DNA from: Bemisia tabaci
Lineage: Eukaryota > Arthropoda > Insecta > Hemiptera > Aleyrodidae
Direction of reading: 5' to 3'
Assembly (NCBI RefSeq): GCF_918797505.1
Contig: NC_092796.1
Coordinates: 54,528,851 to 54,592,850, forward strand
Length of the DNA stretch: 64,000 nucleotides
How positions within the stretch are numbered: the first letter of the stretch is position 1; every line of letters starts with the position of its first letter. The notes beneath the pieces were generated by a model. That model was not told the origin of the DNA. It worked only from the letters and a program-made list of their open reading frames with translations, and did not search any database. The position numbers and the translations under genes were made by a program. Below are positions 1 through 13,174 of the stretch, piece after piece.

Positions 1-219
1 CCACAGTCGATAAAAAATATTGGCGTTTTTACCAAGGTCCAGTAAAATTACCGAGAAAGTTCAATAATTTTACCGAGATTTCTCGGTAAAATTACCAATT
101 CCATCAATGGTAATTTTACCAAAAAAAAACTAGGATCAAATAGAACCCTGCGTTCTTGGTAATTTTATCCTTTTCTTAGTAAATACACCGAGATTTGTTT
201 TTTTCAGTGCGCCTCATGT
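1..219. repeat. Right part of a palindromic MITE cut by the window edge
   Basis: Rich in inverted copies of TTTTACCGAGA and TCTCGGTAAAATTACC, and ends TTTTTTTCAGTG, like the ends of the CACTGG MITEs below. Its left end lies outside the window. Confidence 0.45.
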
Positions 220-385
220 CTTGTCATTCCCTTTAATGCAAAATCATAACAGTAACGCACAATGCCTGAGGCGCGAAATTTTTGGAGGTTGGACCGTGGA
301 GCGGTCAGGAGGCGTACCCCCTATTTTCATTTCGTTGTAAAGCAGTATTTCAAATAATAAGTTTCAGGAGGCTGATTCTGAAATT

Positions 386-610
386 GACTGGAAAAAAACA
401 TAGGATCTAGAGTCCAGACTCTTAAAATCATCGACAAAAAAATATACTCTTGATTCAATCAGATTTAAGCTTAAATCAAGAACCAAGCCTCTTAATTTGA
501 GCGGATTTCCTTTTGATTTAAGCTTAAATCTGATTGAATCGAGAGTATTTTTTCTTATCAATGTTTTCAAGAGTCTGGACTCTAGATCCAATGTGTTTTT
601 TTTTCCAGTG
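386..610. repeat. CACTGG palindromic MITE, copy 1
   Basis: About 225 bp, almost fully self-complementary: GATCTAGAGTCCAGACTCTT near the left end and its complement near the right. The first TIR base is mutated (GACTGG). Member of the 14-copy family in this window. Confidence 0.8.
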
Positions 611-1735
611 AGTGTTTATCGTGTTAGAGGGTTGACCGCCCTTTTCGGTCCTAAGAGCTCCATATTCCGACTTGTGCGTTTGTGCGTAAACTCTCCTCAT
701 ACAGCCTATAAGTACTCTTTGACGACCATGAGCTTCCTTTAGGGTGTAGAGGATCCTAATAGTAGATTTTTTTTCTCGAGAACAAATCACCAGTCTCACG
801 TTGCTCTCTCGCGATGACGCCGACGACGGGAGGAATTTCCTTGGAAGCTACAAAATCCAAGAAAGCGAGGATAATGAAACGTTGAAACGAAACGCACTTA
901 ACACTTTCCAGCGACGACCGGTGCCATGGAAAAGGCCGAGTGAAATTTTGATTCATTAAACGCGAGCCCGAGGTGTCTTTTATTGATTGTGTGAAAAATT
1001 GCGGGCATTCATTTCGGTGGGAACCTCCGGGTTTCCTATACATAAATATACAACCGACCGATGCTGCCAACGTGTACCGAGTTAATAGGCTTTTTTATCC
1101 GGTATCAACTATTATTAGTGTATATTTGACAACATTTTTGTTGAATTGTCCGACTAAGACGGAAAAAGAGGGGAGAGGAAAGGGAACTGCGTTTTAAAAG
1201 AAAGAAAAAACCTGAGAATGCAATAAACCTGCAGCATTGGGCCGCGGTTCTGTTTGAACATCAGCTGTATTCGCACGCTTTCATTAGTTCATAATCTTAA
1301 TTAGTGGCTGACGTATCTCAATCAATAAACATGATTTACAACTTTATATCATAAGCATAATAATTTTCGTTCAAAGTTGAACTTTCATACCCAATCGACT
1401 CTCTTACAATACTAGTAAAATTAGGAGACTCAAACGCGCGGGTAAGAAAGTAGACTAAATATCATGCAAAACATTTTAAGACCGTTGTCAAAACAACTCA
1501 CGGTCGTTCAGAAAATCGATAACTGTCATAAATTCACATAGTATTATTTGGGTCAGGTAATATTTGAGTTTGATTAAGGATCAGTTTTTAACAACCGTAA
1601 GCGATGGTGAATTTGGGAAACCGTTTTGGCTTTGTGTTCTATGTTTTCTATACCTGAGCCAGAGTTCAGACGTTATTCTAAGCTCTTTGTGAAACTATGT
1701 ATTATTGTAATGCTTCATATATTGTGCGTGATATA
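611..1735. other. Intergenic, no gene seen
   Basis: Holds part of the GGCCCTAAGAGC dispersed repeat (about 630-700). Otherwise no splice-bounded frame or repeat was recognised. Confidence 0.5.
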
Positions 1736-2130
1736 TTGAGAGGTAAATTGTGCGCGTTTACGACGGCGCAGAGATACAACTATTCGTACTCGATGGACGT
1801 CCAAGCCGCATCTGAAAAATTGAAGGCGCGATGACGCGAAGCGTGATCTCTCAATGCTCTGCTATATGCTGTCAATGAGGTGTCGCTCAGAGTCGGAAGA
1901 AAAGTAAAAAAAGAGGCCCGAACACATCTCTCCTACTTTCGGCTGTGTTACTCACGTAGTGCTTGAAGCACCATTACGAATAAGATAGACGCAAACAAAC
2001 ACAATATGGAAATAAAGCGAGGGAAATTATGCGCGTTTACGACGGCGCAGAGATACAACTATTCGTACTTGATGGACGTCTGTGCTGCATCTGAAAAATT
2101 GAAGGCGCGATGACGCAAAGCGTGAGCTCT
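1736..2130 (+). repeat. Two units of a dispersed repeat with conserved ~75-bp core
   Basis: GACGGCGCAGAGATACAACT ... GATGGACGTC ... ATTGAAGGCGCGATGACGC occurs at about 1761 and 2040. The sequence between (GTGTTACTCACGTAGTGC) is also found near 56350 and, inverted, near 31100. Confidence 0.8.
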
Positions 2131-2155
2131 TCATTTTTGTAATTTTGCGTTAGCT

Positions 2156-2217
2156 TTTATTTTTTTTTTTTATTTTTTTTTATTTTATTTTATATTTTTT
2201 TTTATTTTTTTTTTTAA
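2156..2217. repeat. T-rich low-complexity tract
   Basis: Nearly pure T with scattered A, next to a GC-rich motif at 2222-2270. Confidence 0.8.
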
Positions 2218-2221
2218 TACA

Positions 2222-2270
2222 CTAGAGGGCTCCGCCCCCTGGCCGCTCCGCGGCCCAACCCCCTCGTAGA
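2222..2270 (-). repeat. Short GC-rich dispersed motif
   Basis: The reverse complement reads GGGTTGGGCCGCGGAGCGGC then CAGGGGGCGGAGCC. Related diverged copies lie at about 283-325 and 31663-31705 on the plus strand. Its nature is unknown; possibly the end of a larger transposon. Confidence 0.5.
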
Positions 2271-2500
2271 TTCTGTCAATTCATGATTAAAATATCACAC
2301 AATTTTTTTTAATTCCCATTATTCTTGTAATTTTTATTAATACTGCTGAAGTTCTGTTAGATACTTATTCATTCAAAACATCATCATCAATTTAGCTACA
2401 AACTTACTTCAATTAAGTTTGGAATTTTAAGATAAGGTGAATAATCTGTTTGAAACGGTTTATATGGGATAAAACATGATGGATGGAAAGTAAACATGAT

Positions 2501-5266
2501 GGCCTTTTTTGTGTGTACGTCCGTGTCATTCCGCATTCTCATTGGTCTTTCATTAACCAATCAGAAAACGTCATTGAAAATCCCCGGGAAATTTAAGTGT
2601 ATTCTTCCGTAAATCATTCGATATCAATGATAGGTAGACACGGATAAAAATGGGATGTATTTCTTCTAATTAACCAGGATAAAATGGAGGAATATTACCT
2701 ATACAGGATAGTCCTGGAAAAACGGGATGTACCTCTATTAATAAACTGGGATGAAGGGAAGGATATCGATCTTTATGTATCGCTCTTCGATATATCGTTT
2801 GATTTAAAGGAGTATTGACTGGGATAAAAGGTGATTTCCTCTCATTAACCAGTATAAAAGGTAGTAATATTACCTATACAGGATAGTCTTGGAAATAATG
2901 GGATGTACCTTTATTAATAAACCGGGATGAAGGGAAGGATATCGATCTTCGTGTATCGCTCTTCGATATATCGTTTGTTCTAAAGCAGTATTGACTGGGA
3001 TAAACGGGATTTCTTCATAATAACCGGGATAAAAGGGAGGAATTTTACCTATACAGGATAGTCATGGATAAAACGGGATGTAACTATGTCGAGAAACCGG
3101 GATAACAGGAAGGATATCGATCTTCGATACATCGTTTGTTCTAAAGCAGTTTTGACTGGGATAAAACGGGATTTCTTCATAGTGACCGGGATAATATGCA
3201 GTAATTTTACCTATACAGGATAGTCATGAATAAAACGGGATGTAACTATGTCGAGAAACCGGGATAACAGGAAGGATATCGATCTTCGATACATCGTTTG
3301 TTCTAAAGCAGTTTTGACTGGGATAAAACGGGATTTCTTCATAATAACCGGGATAAAAGGGAGGAATTTTACCTATACAGGATAGTCATGGATAAAACGG
3401 GATGTAACAATGTTAAGAAACCGGGTTAACAGGTCGGGCTTCTCCGATTTTATCCCGGTCGTGATTTAGGGATTTTATCGTCAAAAAATGGGAAAATTGG
3501 GGAGAGGAACAGGCAGCCTCGCCGTATTGTGATTATCGATACATGCGATTATCTGTTTGATGTGTTTTTTGTGTTTGTTGTGTGTTTAGTGTCACAAAAA
3601 ACACATCAAATGCATCATGAAACACAGCAAACACATCCAACACATCATGAAACACAATCAAACACATCAAACACATCAAACACATCATGAAACACAGCAA
3701 GCACATCATGAAACACATAAAACACATCAAACACAACAAACACATCATGAAACACAATCAAACACATCAAACACAGCAAACACATCATGAAAAACAGCAA
3801 ACACATCAAACACATCATGAAACACAATCAAACACAACAAACACACCATGAAACACAATCAAACAAATCAAACACATCAAACTGACAATCGCATGTATCG
3901 ATAATCGCAATGACAATTTTACCTAAACAGGATAGTCATGGATAATCCCGTTGTATCCCAGTCAATACTGCTTTAGAAGAAACGATGTATCGAAGATCGA
4001 TACACAAAGATCGATATCCTTCCTGTTATCCCGGTTTCTTTATGTAGGTACATCCCGTTTGTTCCAAGACTATCCTGTATAGGTAATATTCCTACCTTTT
4101 ATACTGGTTAATGAGAAGAAATCACCTTTTACACCAGTCAATACTCCTTTAAATGAAACGATATATCGAATATCGATAAAACACATCAAACTGATAATCG
4201 CATGTATCCATAATCGCAACACGGCGATGCTGCGGTTGCTTAGCAACCGCGGACCCGTTCCTCTCCTCAATTTTCCCATTTTTTGACGATAAAATCCCTA
4301 AATCACGACCGGGATAAAATCGGAGTAGCCCGACCTGTTATCCCGGTTTCTTAACATTGTTACATCCCGTTTTATCCATGACTATCCTGTATAGGTAAAA
4401 TTCCTCCCTTTTATCCCGGTTATTATGAAGAAATCCCGTTTTATCCCAGTCAAAACTGCTTTAGAACAAACGATGTATCGAAGATCGATATCCTTCCTGT
4501 TATCCCGGTTTCTCGACATAGTTACATCCCGTTTTATTCATGACTATCCTGTATAGGTAAAATTACTGCATATTATCCCGGTCACTATGAAGAAATCCCG
4601 TTTTATCCCAGTCAATACTGCTTTAGAACAAACGATGTATCGAAGATCGATATCCTTCCTGTTATCCCGGTTTCTTAACATAGTTACATCCCGTTTTATC
4701 CATGACTATCCTGTATAGGTAAAATTCCTCCCTTTTATCCCGGTTATTATGAAGAAATCCCGTTTTATCCCAGTCAATACTGCTTTAGAACAAATGATGT
4801 ATCGAAGATCGATACACAAAGATCGATATCCTTCCTGTTATCCCGGTTTTTATGTAAGGTACATCCCGTTATTTCCAAGACTATCCTGTATAGGTAATAT
4901 TACTACCTTTTATACTGGTTAATGAGAAGAAATCACCTTTTATCCCAGTCAATATTCCTTTTAATCAAACGATATATCGAAGAGCGATACATAAAGATCG
5001 ATATCCTTCCCTTCATCCCAGTTTATTAATAGAGGTACATCCCGTTTTTCCAGGACTATCCTGTATAGGTAATATTCCTCCATTTTATCCTGCTTAATTA
5101 GAAGAAATACATCCTATTTTTATCCGTGTCTACCTATCATTAATATCGAATGATTTACGGAAGAATACCTTTAAATTTCCCGGGGATTTTCAATGACGTT
5201 TTCTGATTGGTTAATGAAAGACCAATGAGAATGCGAAATGACACGGACGTACACACAAAAAAGGCC
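2501..5266. mobile_element. Foldback-type element with ~1-kb terminal inverted repeats
   Basis: GGCCTTTTTTGTGTGTACGT at 2501 returns as its reverse complement ending at 5266. The arms (about 2501-3560 and 4185-5266) are made of tandem subrepeats: ACCTATACAGGATAG starts at 2697, 2872, 3047, 3209 and 3371 (spacing 175, 175, 162, 162). The centre holds a short-period tandem repeat (3595-3893) and one extra partial subrepeat (3900-4180). No transposase is encoded. The layout resembles Drosophila FB elements. No clear target duplication was found. Confidence 0.85.
3595..3893 (+). repeat. Tandem AAACACATCA-type repeat in foldback loop
   Basis: About 300 bp of imperfect AAACACATCA / CATGAAACACAATC units. 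On the minus strand it reads as an artefactual Met-Cys-Phe-Asp-Val ORF. Confidence 0.9.
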
Positions 5267-5500
5267 TTATTTTTCTTTACTATAGTAAGAAGATTACAGC
5301 GTCTTTACAGCACTACCCTGCAGAACTGGATGAAAAAACCAAAAACCAAAACATCATCTTGCGTATCTAATACTGAAAAATACGGCGAAGTCGACTCATC
5401 TTCGCCAAAATTGTCGGTTAGGCGGTTTTGTTTCCTAGCCCCCGATGATTTTCGATGCCTAAGTCTAAAATCTACACAAATAATAGAACTTTGGCAATGA
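5267..5500 (+). pseudogene. Possible hAT-type transposase N-terminal remnant
   Basis: Just outside the right end of the foldback element the plus strand reads LQNWMKKPKTKTSSCVSNTE in an otherwise unremarkable frame, ending at 5500. A leading W/F-x-KKPK followed by Ser-rich sequence recalls the N-terminus of TTF-zinc-finger hAT transposases, but no zinc finger or catalytic part follows. Weak. Confidence 0.15.
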
Positions 5501-6546
5501 AAGTTTTTTGGTTCAAAACAAAACAATTTTAATTATAGATTTGTTTGCTTCAGTCGCGAGGGGTGTTTTCACGCGGCATTGATCGGGAGATCGAATAAGG
5601 CAGTCACTAAATCAGCCAGCAACAATGAAACTCTTAATCTTTGATCTTCAGAGTTCTCTGGTGGCCTGCAACATTAAACGTGACCTTAAAACTCCTAACT
5701 AAGGTGGGAAGATCAGCGGTGGAAAGGAAAAGTCGGGTCAGATCCAAATGAAAGGTAATAAAAAGAAACTTTTAGTCGTGGTACCTCTCACTATTGAAAG
5801 CACAACTGCCCATCACTTTTACGACACGAGACCGAAACCAGTAACGAAGCTTCAGTTTTAATTCCAAAGGCTTCCGAGATTCACTAGAAGGACCGCTTCA
5901 TGCATTCTGAAATTATTTGAACATTTCAACATTCAAAGAAATGAAAGCCTTTTTTAATCAGTCATTCTTAAGTGGCAAACTTTTTAAAGAAGAAAAAACC
6001 CCGAAGATAATTAAAATTCTTCAATATTCACATCGTGAAGTTCGCTTGTGCAAGCCCGCGTATAATTTTCAGACTTTAAACACTTGTCTCGAAATAACAA
6101 ATATGTACCATTTCATTCTATAATTTGTTCCGACAAATATTTTTCCAAGCTTCGAATACAAAGATTCTGGTTGAAGGAGGGAGGGGGGACTAATTTTTTC
6201 ATCACTAATAAATACCATTTCAGGGAGAATTTCATTTCCATCTATGCTCACGCTAATTTTCGATATTAAATTACCATTACAAGTTACAAGCGTGAGCTGC
6301 AAGGACCAGTAATCGTCCGAGAGGTACCAGCCTTCGTAACTGTACGAGCAAATGACTGTTTATTATCACTCAAAGTAATTTGTAGCAAATACTTTTGGAG
6401 AACCATCCTCCTTTTACTTCTCAGTCATGCTCAGATACAAGCAATTTTGAGTCGAATCCTCGGCGAAAATCATCAAATAGTTGTTGAAGCGGAACAAACG
6501 TTCTTCAGTTCCTAATTTTTGGCGCTCTATAACGACTACCGAGACC
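5501..6546. other. Intergenic, nothing recognised
   Basis: AT-rich; only short chance frames. Confidence 0.5.
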
Positions 6547-6708
6547 AGTGGCGTGGCGTGAATTGCGATATATCGATTGTTATGCCATTTAAACTACGGA
6601 AAAGGATCGATAAACAGGGTGTTCGCAGTGAACACCTTGACAAGCGATTCTTTACCATAGATTTAAATAGCGCAACAATCGATACATCGAAATTCACGCC
6701 ACGCCACT
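6547..6708. repeat. GTGGCGTGGCGTGA MITE, copy 1
   Basis: 162-bp palindrome with ends AGTGGCGTGGCGTGAATT and its complement. The interior has ATATCGAT, GGATCGATAAACAG and GTTCGCAGTGAACA. Five copies are in the window. Confidence 0.8.
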
Positions 6709-7411
6709 GACCGAGACGTTGCCGCATAAAATTCAATGGGAGAGGTACTCAGGCATTCTTCTGAATTTTATTGCATTGTTTGTGGTTTTTGAGAGTTTTT
6801 TGGAAATTCTTTTGATTTTTGCTGAGGATTTAAGATTATTGGATGGATAAAATTCAAGTATTTTTGGAGCTGTCGGCAAATCGAATGGGGGAAAATATTC
6901 TTTGCCTGCAGAAAGAAAAGTATTGATAATTCCTCTTACTTTAAAGATTCCTCACATTCATGCGAATTTTAACAGTCAACAATAACTATATTTCAAAGGA
7001 ACTAAAGTTTCGCAACAATGCTGGGTTGGCAGAGTTGACCCCAAAAAATCGGCGGGGTCATTATGACAGCTGGTGGCAAACAAGATCCAGTGACTGTCAG
7101 AGGACACGACGCGAAGCGACGGACTGGGTTGTGATTAGGATCTAATCGATTCAGAGTGCGCTATTTTCCAGAAAATTGAAATATCAGCGCTCTCAGCTCA
7201 TTGTCAACGATTTTATTTTTGACTCTCCCGAAAAACAACTTGAGCTTGACAACGTGTCGCTTGATTTCCTTATCACTGTCGCGCACATAGTATTGAGAAC
7301 TTGGACGGATTAAGTCAAATAAAAAAGATCTTTGTTGCGTTAGAAGGTAGCTATAGTGCAAAATAAAAGTGCAAGATTATCTCACACAAAAAACTCTTTT
7401 GTTTTCATTTT

Positions 7412-7538
7412 TCGTCCAAGTTTTTCGGCACGATTGTCACTTGTATGCCAAAAACTAGCAGGTCTAGTCGTGTGTATAAGTTTTCTGGCCAAAACGAGGC
7501 CCTGACGATTGCAATTGTGCCGAAAAGCTTGGACCACA
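7412..7538. repeat. Palindromic element, GTCCAAG ends
   Basis: The left arm GTCCAAGTTTTTCGGCACGA pairs with the right arm ending CCGAAAAGCTTGGAC. About 127 bp in all; probably a small MITE. Confidence 0.6.
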
Positions 7539-9111
7539 AATAAAAATAAAAGCGTTTATAATTTATGTAAGTTATTCTTGCACTTTTATTCAGCATTATG
7601 GCTACCTCCTCACGTAACAAAGTAAGTAAGTTCTACTAGGATTATTTTACATATCATCAATGAAAAAAAACTGTAGTTTATTTGAGTCGCGTGCAAGAAT
7701 GGAGACCACTGCAAAATTTGTTTCGAAATAATGGTTGAAAAGCCTTCAAATAAAAAATAATTCGTTTTAAAAAAGCACAAAAAAATCACTGCTTTAAAAT
7801 GAAAGATACATAAAGTTTAATTGAAATTAATTATTTTTAGTGACGCGTTAGCGCACAGTTGATTTTAGAGGAAAATTGTGTCATAGAAAGACATACTTAT
7901 GAACGCCTTTTGTAGTCACAATAATGCATGTTAAGGAAATATTCTACACTAAAATTTTGTGTAAATCATCCCAACCTAGATCTTGAATATTGTAGGTAAA
8001 CCAGTTCTTTCACCGACGTGACATTGAGAAATATTTTAGACCATGAAAATAACTCGGTAAGTAGTGAAAAACCAATCCTTAAAAATCAACGAGGCTTTCA
8101 TTTTACCATTAATAACTTGTAATACAATCAAAATGCATCCTCCAAAACAAAGAGTGCTCTGTCCTCTTTTGTGGATACTCCATGACCATTATTGCAGTTG
8201 CCGATGAAAGGAACACGATATTATCGCAACGAGAGTCTCAAGTCAAGATCTTAGACAAATCTCTTCAATCCAAGCAAAATAATCCCAACTTGGTCGAAAC
8301 CAGCCAAGGGTACTTTTTTACGCGTCTTATGGAGAAGATTTATACTCAGCGGCATTACGGTTGGTTAAACGTAAAGTGTGAGCATTGCCTGATTTCGTAA
8401 CTTTTCTCGAATTTTATCATTTTACCCTAACTCCACGAAATTAGAGGTGAACTACATTAGAGACTGGTGGATAAAATTAAGTCGGTATGATTTTTTAGAT
8501 GTCCTTTAAAACACTCCACTAATCGATTGTTTTGAGCCCAAATCGGGTTTTTCGCTGTCCTGAATATTCTGAGTTCCCACTTTGTGGCACACTTCGTCTG
8601 ACTTAATCTGATTCGTTTGCAGGTCTATCATGTTTAACCATAAAAACAAGTCGTGACAAGCGAAATCCACCAATTTCTTTATCTTTACGTTGCAATTATT
8701 TTTAATTGCAACGAAAATTCGTATTTAGCCAAAAAAGGCTCCATTTAATCTTCAAACTAAAATCTCAAACTCCTCTTTCCTTAGCACATCGACGTCACTT
8801 TGCACCGTTGCGAACTTGTTTATTCTTTAAATGGAAAACTACTTTGATGTCAATTCTTGAAACTATCCATGATTTCTGTTCTGTGAGCAAAATATTCAGC
8901 GAAAATTTTGAGCAGTCATGTTGCGTCATTTTTCTTAATAAAAATAACATGGGGTCAGGAATCAATTTTGAAACTCCGCAAACGAAATATGCGGTTTGGG
9001 ACTTTTGCCGCTGTCATTCATCATGTTGAATTCGTCAAATGATTTTATTATCTAACGTTACTTTGTATATTTAATAAAATTTAGATTATTTAAATCATGT
9101 AGCTAGATAAA
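7539..9111. other. Intergenic, nothing recognised
   Basis: AT-rich; a small palindrome around 8691-8715 (GTTGCAATTA / TAATTGCAAC). The 107-codon frame at 8706-9029 has no domain or splice support. Confidence 0.5.
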
Positions 9112-9340
9112 CACTGGGAAAAAAACACATTGGATCTAGAGTCCAGACTCTTGAAAACACTGACAAGAAAAGGACTCTTGATTCAATCAGATTTAAGCTT
9201 AAATCAAAAGGAAATCCGCTTAAATTATGAGGCTTGGTTCTTGATTTAAGCTTAAATCTGATTGAATCAAAGAGTATTTTTTCTTGTCGATGTTTTTAAG
9301 AGTCTGGACTATAGATCCAATGTGTTTTTTTTTTCCAGTG
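9112..9340. repeat. CACTGG palindromic MITE, copy 2
   Basis: Same family, CACTGGG start and CCAGTG end, with a full palindromic interior. The flanks (AA and CA) show no target duplication. Confidence 0.85.
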
Positions 9341-9594
9341 CAAGACATATTCTTAAAATAGTTACGTTTTACTCAAATAAAAAGACTTCAAAAAAGAAAA
9401 AAAAATGAATAAATAAAGAAGAAGAAAAATCGTCAAATACGTCATACTGCTAATTCAGTCCCGGTTCACCGCGAGTCCACAAAATTCCTCCATGCCGAAA
9501 AACACAGGATCTCGCGGGATTGATGCATGTAGGGATACAATGTCATTACGTGTGAAGAATCCTTTTTCCTGCGATGATATCAGGCCGGACAAGC

Positions 9595-9715
9595 CGTCGC
9601 TCCTCTGACGTAAGGGCGTATCTCAATTTCCACATGACCCCCGAAAAGCATAGAAATATACGGAGAACAGGGCTCACTTGAGAATAGAGATACGCCCTTA
9701 CGTCAGAAGAGCGAC
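9595..9715. repeat. GTCGCTCCTCTGACG MITE, copy 1
   Basis: Inverted ends GTCGCTCCTCTGACGTAAGG and complement, with the interior GGGCGTATCTCAATTTCC and CAGGGCTCAC. Related copies are at 20395 and 53240. Confidence 0.7.
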
Positions 9716-10475
9716 AAGCGAGGGAAACCGTAGGTAAGCGGAGCGCAAGTTGGTGGATTCCGGGCCGCGGAGTAAGTAAGTAAGTCCGCGATGACAGAAA
9801 AGAAGAAAAGTACCGCACGATCATTTAACAATAGATCTACGATCTGCTCGTCGCCGCGGTGCGCTACGCCACGCCACGCCACGTCCGGCGTGTTAATAAC
9901 CCCAGTTGCCACTTTTTAGCCACCGGCTCACAATGAAAATCCCCGGATTTCGACGGGCCCACGGGCTCTTCCAACTCAATTACCGAATTTGTCCTCTCCG
10001 TGGTCACTGTTTTAGTGGGTCGGAATTCCTTAATTCGGGAGGAAAGTGGGCCTCGAAGTAAGCCGGACGACCTTGTTCAATGGTGGCTTACTCCAGACTG
10101 AAAATCGTAAATGGACCCCTAGACTGATTCTGATTTTTGATGAGCGGGAAGATCGAATTGATGCATTGAAAAACGTTAATATCTTTCTTAGTAATTCATC
10201 TTCAGTGATTTTCGTTTTACAAATCGTGTTCTACGTGAAATTTCGTTGGGATATCTGAAATTAGAACCTCGCTCAATGGTCCGTTGCACCCTGAAGGCAG
10301 CAGACAATGCCTCTGAGATTTTTCATGTATCCGCACGCCTGGAGACTTTAACGCGGAGGCAGAAAAAACAACTGAACCTCACCACGATTGATTCGCATAC
10401 TGCATTTTTAGCTTTTTTTAAATGACTTCACAAATACACATAAAACTGCACATTTGCAACAATTTGCGCAATAAG

Positions 10476-10936
10476 TAGACCGTTTTAGTGATGACGTAAC
10501 ATTTCGAAATATATCGCGATTTTAGGCATGGTGCCCTATAACCGAAATTCGGTCGGTTCGATTTACATGGTATTTCCCATAAGGAACGGAAAGTCAATTT
10601 TCAAACGCTGATTCTGGTCGTTTCAGACAATTTCTGCCGGATTTTTTTGCGATTATGAGATCTTTATATCCTCAAATGTACGTTTCTGACTAGTGAATCC
10701 TCAATATCGCATCGGATACATCAGAAAGAAACGTACATTAAAGGATATAAAAAACTTATAATCGCAAGAAAAACCGACAAAAACGGTCTGAAACTACCCA
10801 GAATTAGCGTTTGAAAATTGACTTTCCGTTCCCCATGGAAAATCCCATGTAAATCGAATCGACCGAATCCCGGTTAGGGCACTACGCCTAAAATTGCGAT
10901 ATATCCCGAAATGTGACGTAACACTAAAACGGTCTA
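10476..10936. repeat. 461-bp palindromic element with TA-GACCGTTTTAGTG ends
   Basis: Starts TAGACCGTTTTAGTG and ends with its complement; the arms stay similar for about 200 bp each. TA at both outer edges fits a Tc1/mariner-derived MITE. Confidence 0.75.
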
Positions 10937-11241
10937 TCAGTGAAATTAAGTTTCAACCACGGTATCAACTTTTTAATTTACGATTGGTTACGAAAAATAT
11001 GAATGTCCTGCTCACATAAAAAACCATAGTCTATACTTGTATCAAATCGAGCAATACAAAGTTTCTTTGCAGGCTTCTCAACAAGCTGTGTTCCTTTTTC
11101 ACACTGCGTTCTTATTCTCCAAAATATAAACAACTAACTTGCAATGGCTGAGGTGAAGCGATCGATAAACCAAAGCGTCATGTACAAGAACATATACCTG
11201 ATGGAGAATGAATTAATATAGACAATCTTACAATCCAATTA

Positions 11242-11469
11242 CACTGGAAAAAAACACATTGGATCTAGAGTCCAGACTCTTAATAACATCTACAAGAAAA
11301 AGTAATTTTGATTCAATCAGAATCTAGCTTAAATAAAGAACCAAGCCTCTTAATTTAAGCGGAAACGTTTTGATTCAAGCAAAAATCCGATTGAATCAAG
11401 AGTATTTTTTCTTGTCAATGTTTTCAAGAGTCTGGACTCTAGACCCATGTGTTTTTTTTTTTTTCAGTG
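11242..11469. repeat. CACTGG palindromic MITE, copy 3
   Basis: Full copy flanked by TA on both sides, a possible 2-bp target duplication. The right end reads TTTTCAGTG. Confidence 0.85.
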
Positions 11470-11993
11470 TAGACAGTATTTCACACCGAAACCCGGCAGC
11501 GTTGCTTAAAATTCCTAAAAGCACGGTTTATCAGGAGACGGTTGTGGTCCGAACACACGCAAAAAAATCTGAGGACGCCCGTAAATATATAGAAACTTTC
11601 CAGTAAACGCCTTCCTTGTTTAAAATTCTCTCCTCGATTTTTCTCTCGGGAAACTGCTGCGTGACAATTGATGGCAAGTCCGACCGGGGGACTTATTTTC
11701 ACGAACCCCGTGTACGCTCAGTTTTCACACCGTATCACGAGCCATTATTGAAGTCCTCTCTCGTTTTAATCTTATCCTCAGCGCGTGAATCTATGACGTG
11801 AGTTCAGGATGAAGTATATGGTTCAAATATAAAAACACCACGCAATCTTCCCCTGTAATCCGTCGTCGTGAAATATTCCGGTAAAGTACTTTTTTTATTC
11901 TGTAATAACTGTATAGGGGTAGAAAGTAGTAACATTTTTGTTTCGACCACTCTAGGAGTGCCATAAAATCTAAAAAAATAATCAAAGCTTTTC

Positions 11994-12150
11994 AGTGGCA
12001 AGGCGTGAACGATCAATAATATTCCCCATTTAAAGCTGTGGCGAAGAATCGAGTATTAAGGTGTTCGTTGTGAACAACTTGTTTACCGATCCTTTCCCAT
12101 AGGTTCAAATGGCAGATTAATCGATATATCGCAAAGCGCAACACGCCATT
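11994..12150. repeat. GTGGCGTGGCGTGA MITE, copy 5 (diverged)
   Basis: Reads AGTGGCAAGGCGTGAACGAT at the left and CAACACGCCATT at the right, with the family's interior (AAGGTGTTCGTTGTGAACAA). The most decayed copy seen. Confidence 0.7.
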
Positions 12151-12510
12151 AGAATTTTTCGATACAGCCTTATGCTGAAGATATATATCTCAGGGCCGTA
12201 CATGTGACCATTCATTCCTCGCCCTTAATGCTTAAGGCTCGAAGGGGCCTATAATAATAAAGAAGAGCGACTACAAAGAGAAACCTTAGAAGTCAAGCTT
12301 TAAATGTGAATTTTACATCGAAAATTGAATGAATTATGATGCTTTAGTCATACAGGCAGCCTGTTTTGTTTCTCCAAAAATGATGATATGCCATTAAATT
12401 CTTCACTCAGAATTGAGGACTGGGTGTTGCAGTGCTCTCTTATAAGAGCTGGATGAAGATCCTTGATTAGTACCTAAAATGCTTAAAATGCATGAAATGT
12501 CATTACAAAT

Positions 12511-12631
12511 TGACGTATTTCTGCCAAACGGAACTATGTGCATTAAGACATGAACCCTGAGACTCATAAGAATGAACGCATAACAGGGCTCACGTTATAA
12601 TACACATAGTTCCGTTTGGCAGAAATACGTC
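12511..12631. repeat. GACGTATTTCTGCC MITE with 4-bp target duplication
   Basis: 121 bp; ends TGACGTATTTCTGCCAAACG and CGTTTGGCAGAAATACGTC (as read on the plus strand). AAAT flanks both sides (12507-12510 and 12632-12635). Confidence 0.75.
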
Positions 12632-12947
12632 AAATAGTGTAGACAGACACTAAAAAGTGCTCGGTTCAATCATGCATGATGATTCTTGAATTTCCCGCCA
12701 ATAGTTTTTATTATCTCGATTCTAATTGTATTTCTCCAGGAACAAGAAAAAATGCTCGTGTCAAGAAGAAAATGAATTAAATTGAAGAGCATCACTCTTG
12801 ATCTAAGAAAAACATTTTTTGACACCAAAAAGATTTTTTTTGTTAGTGAATTTCATGCCAATAAAAGAATAAGTTAAAATTTGTAAATTTCGATTCCCCA
12901 ATTATTGCAGATTTCTTTCAGAAAATACAAGTAAGATTTTTTTTGTT

Positions 12948-13174
12948 CACTGGAAAAAAAACACATTGGATCAAGAGTCCAGACTCTTAAAAACGTCGAC
13001 AAGAAAAAATACTCTTGATTCCATCAGACTTTTGCTTAAATCAAGAACCAAGCCTCTTAATTTGAGCGGATTTCGTTTTGATTCAAGCAAAAATCTGATT
13101 GAATCAAGAGTATTTTCTCTTGTCGATGTTTTCAAGAGTCTGGACTCTAGATCCAATGTGTTATTTTTCCAGTG
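12948..13174. repeat. CACTGG palindromic MITE, copy 4
   Basis: Full copy, flanked by TT on both sides. The left half carries GATCAAGAG in place of GATCTAGAG. Confidence 0.85.

Noticed and set aside
3533..3827. Met-Cys-Phe-Asp-Val repeat proteins
   Set aside because: Translation of the AAACACATCA tandem in the foldback loop.
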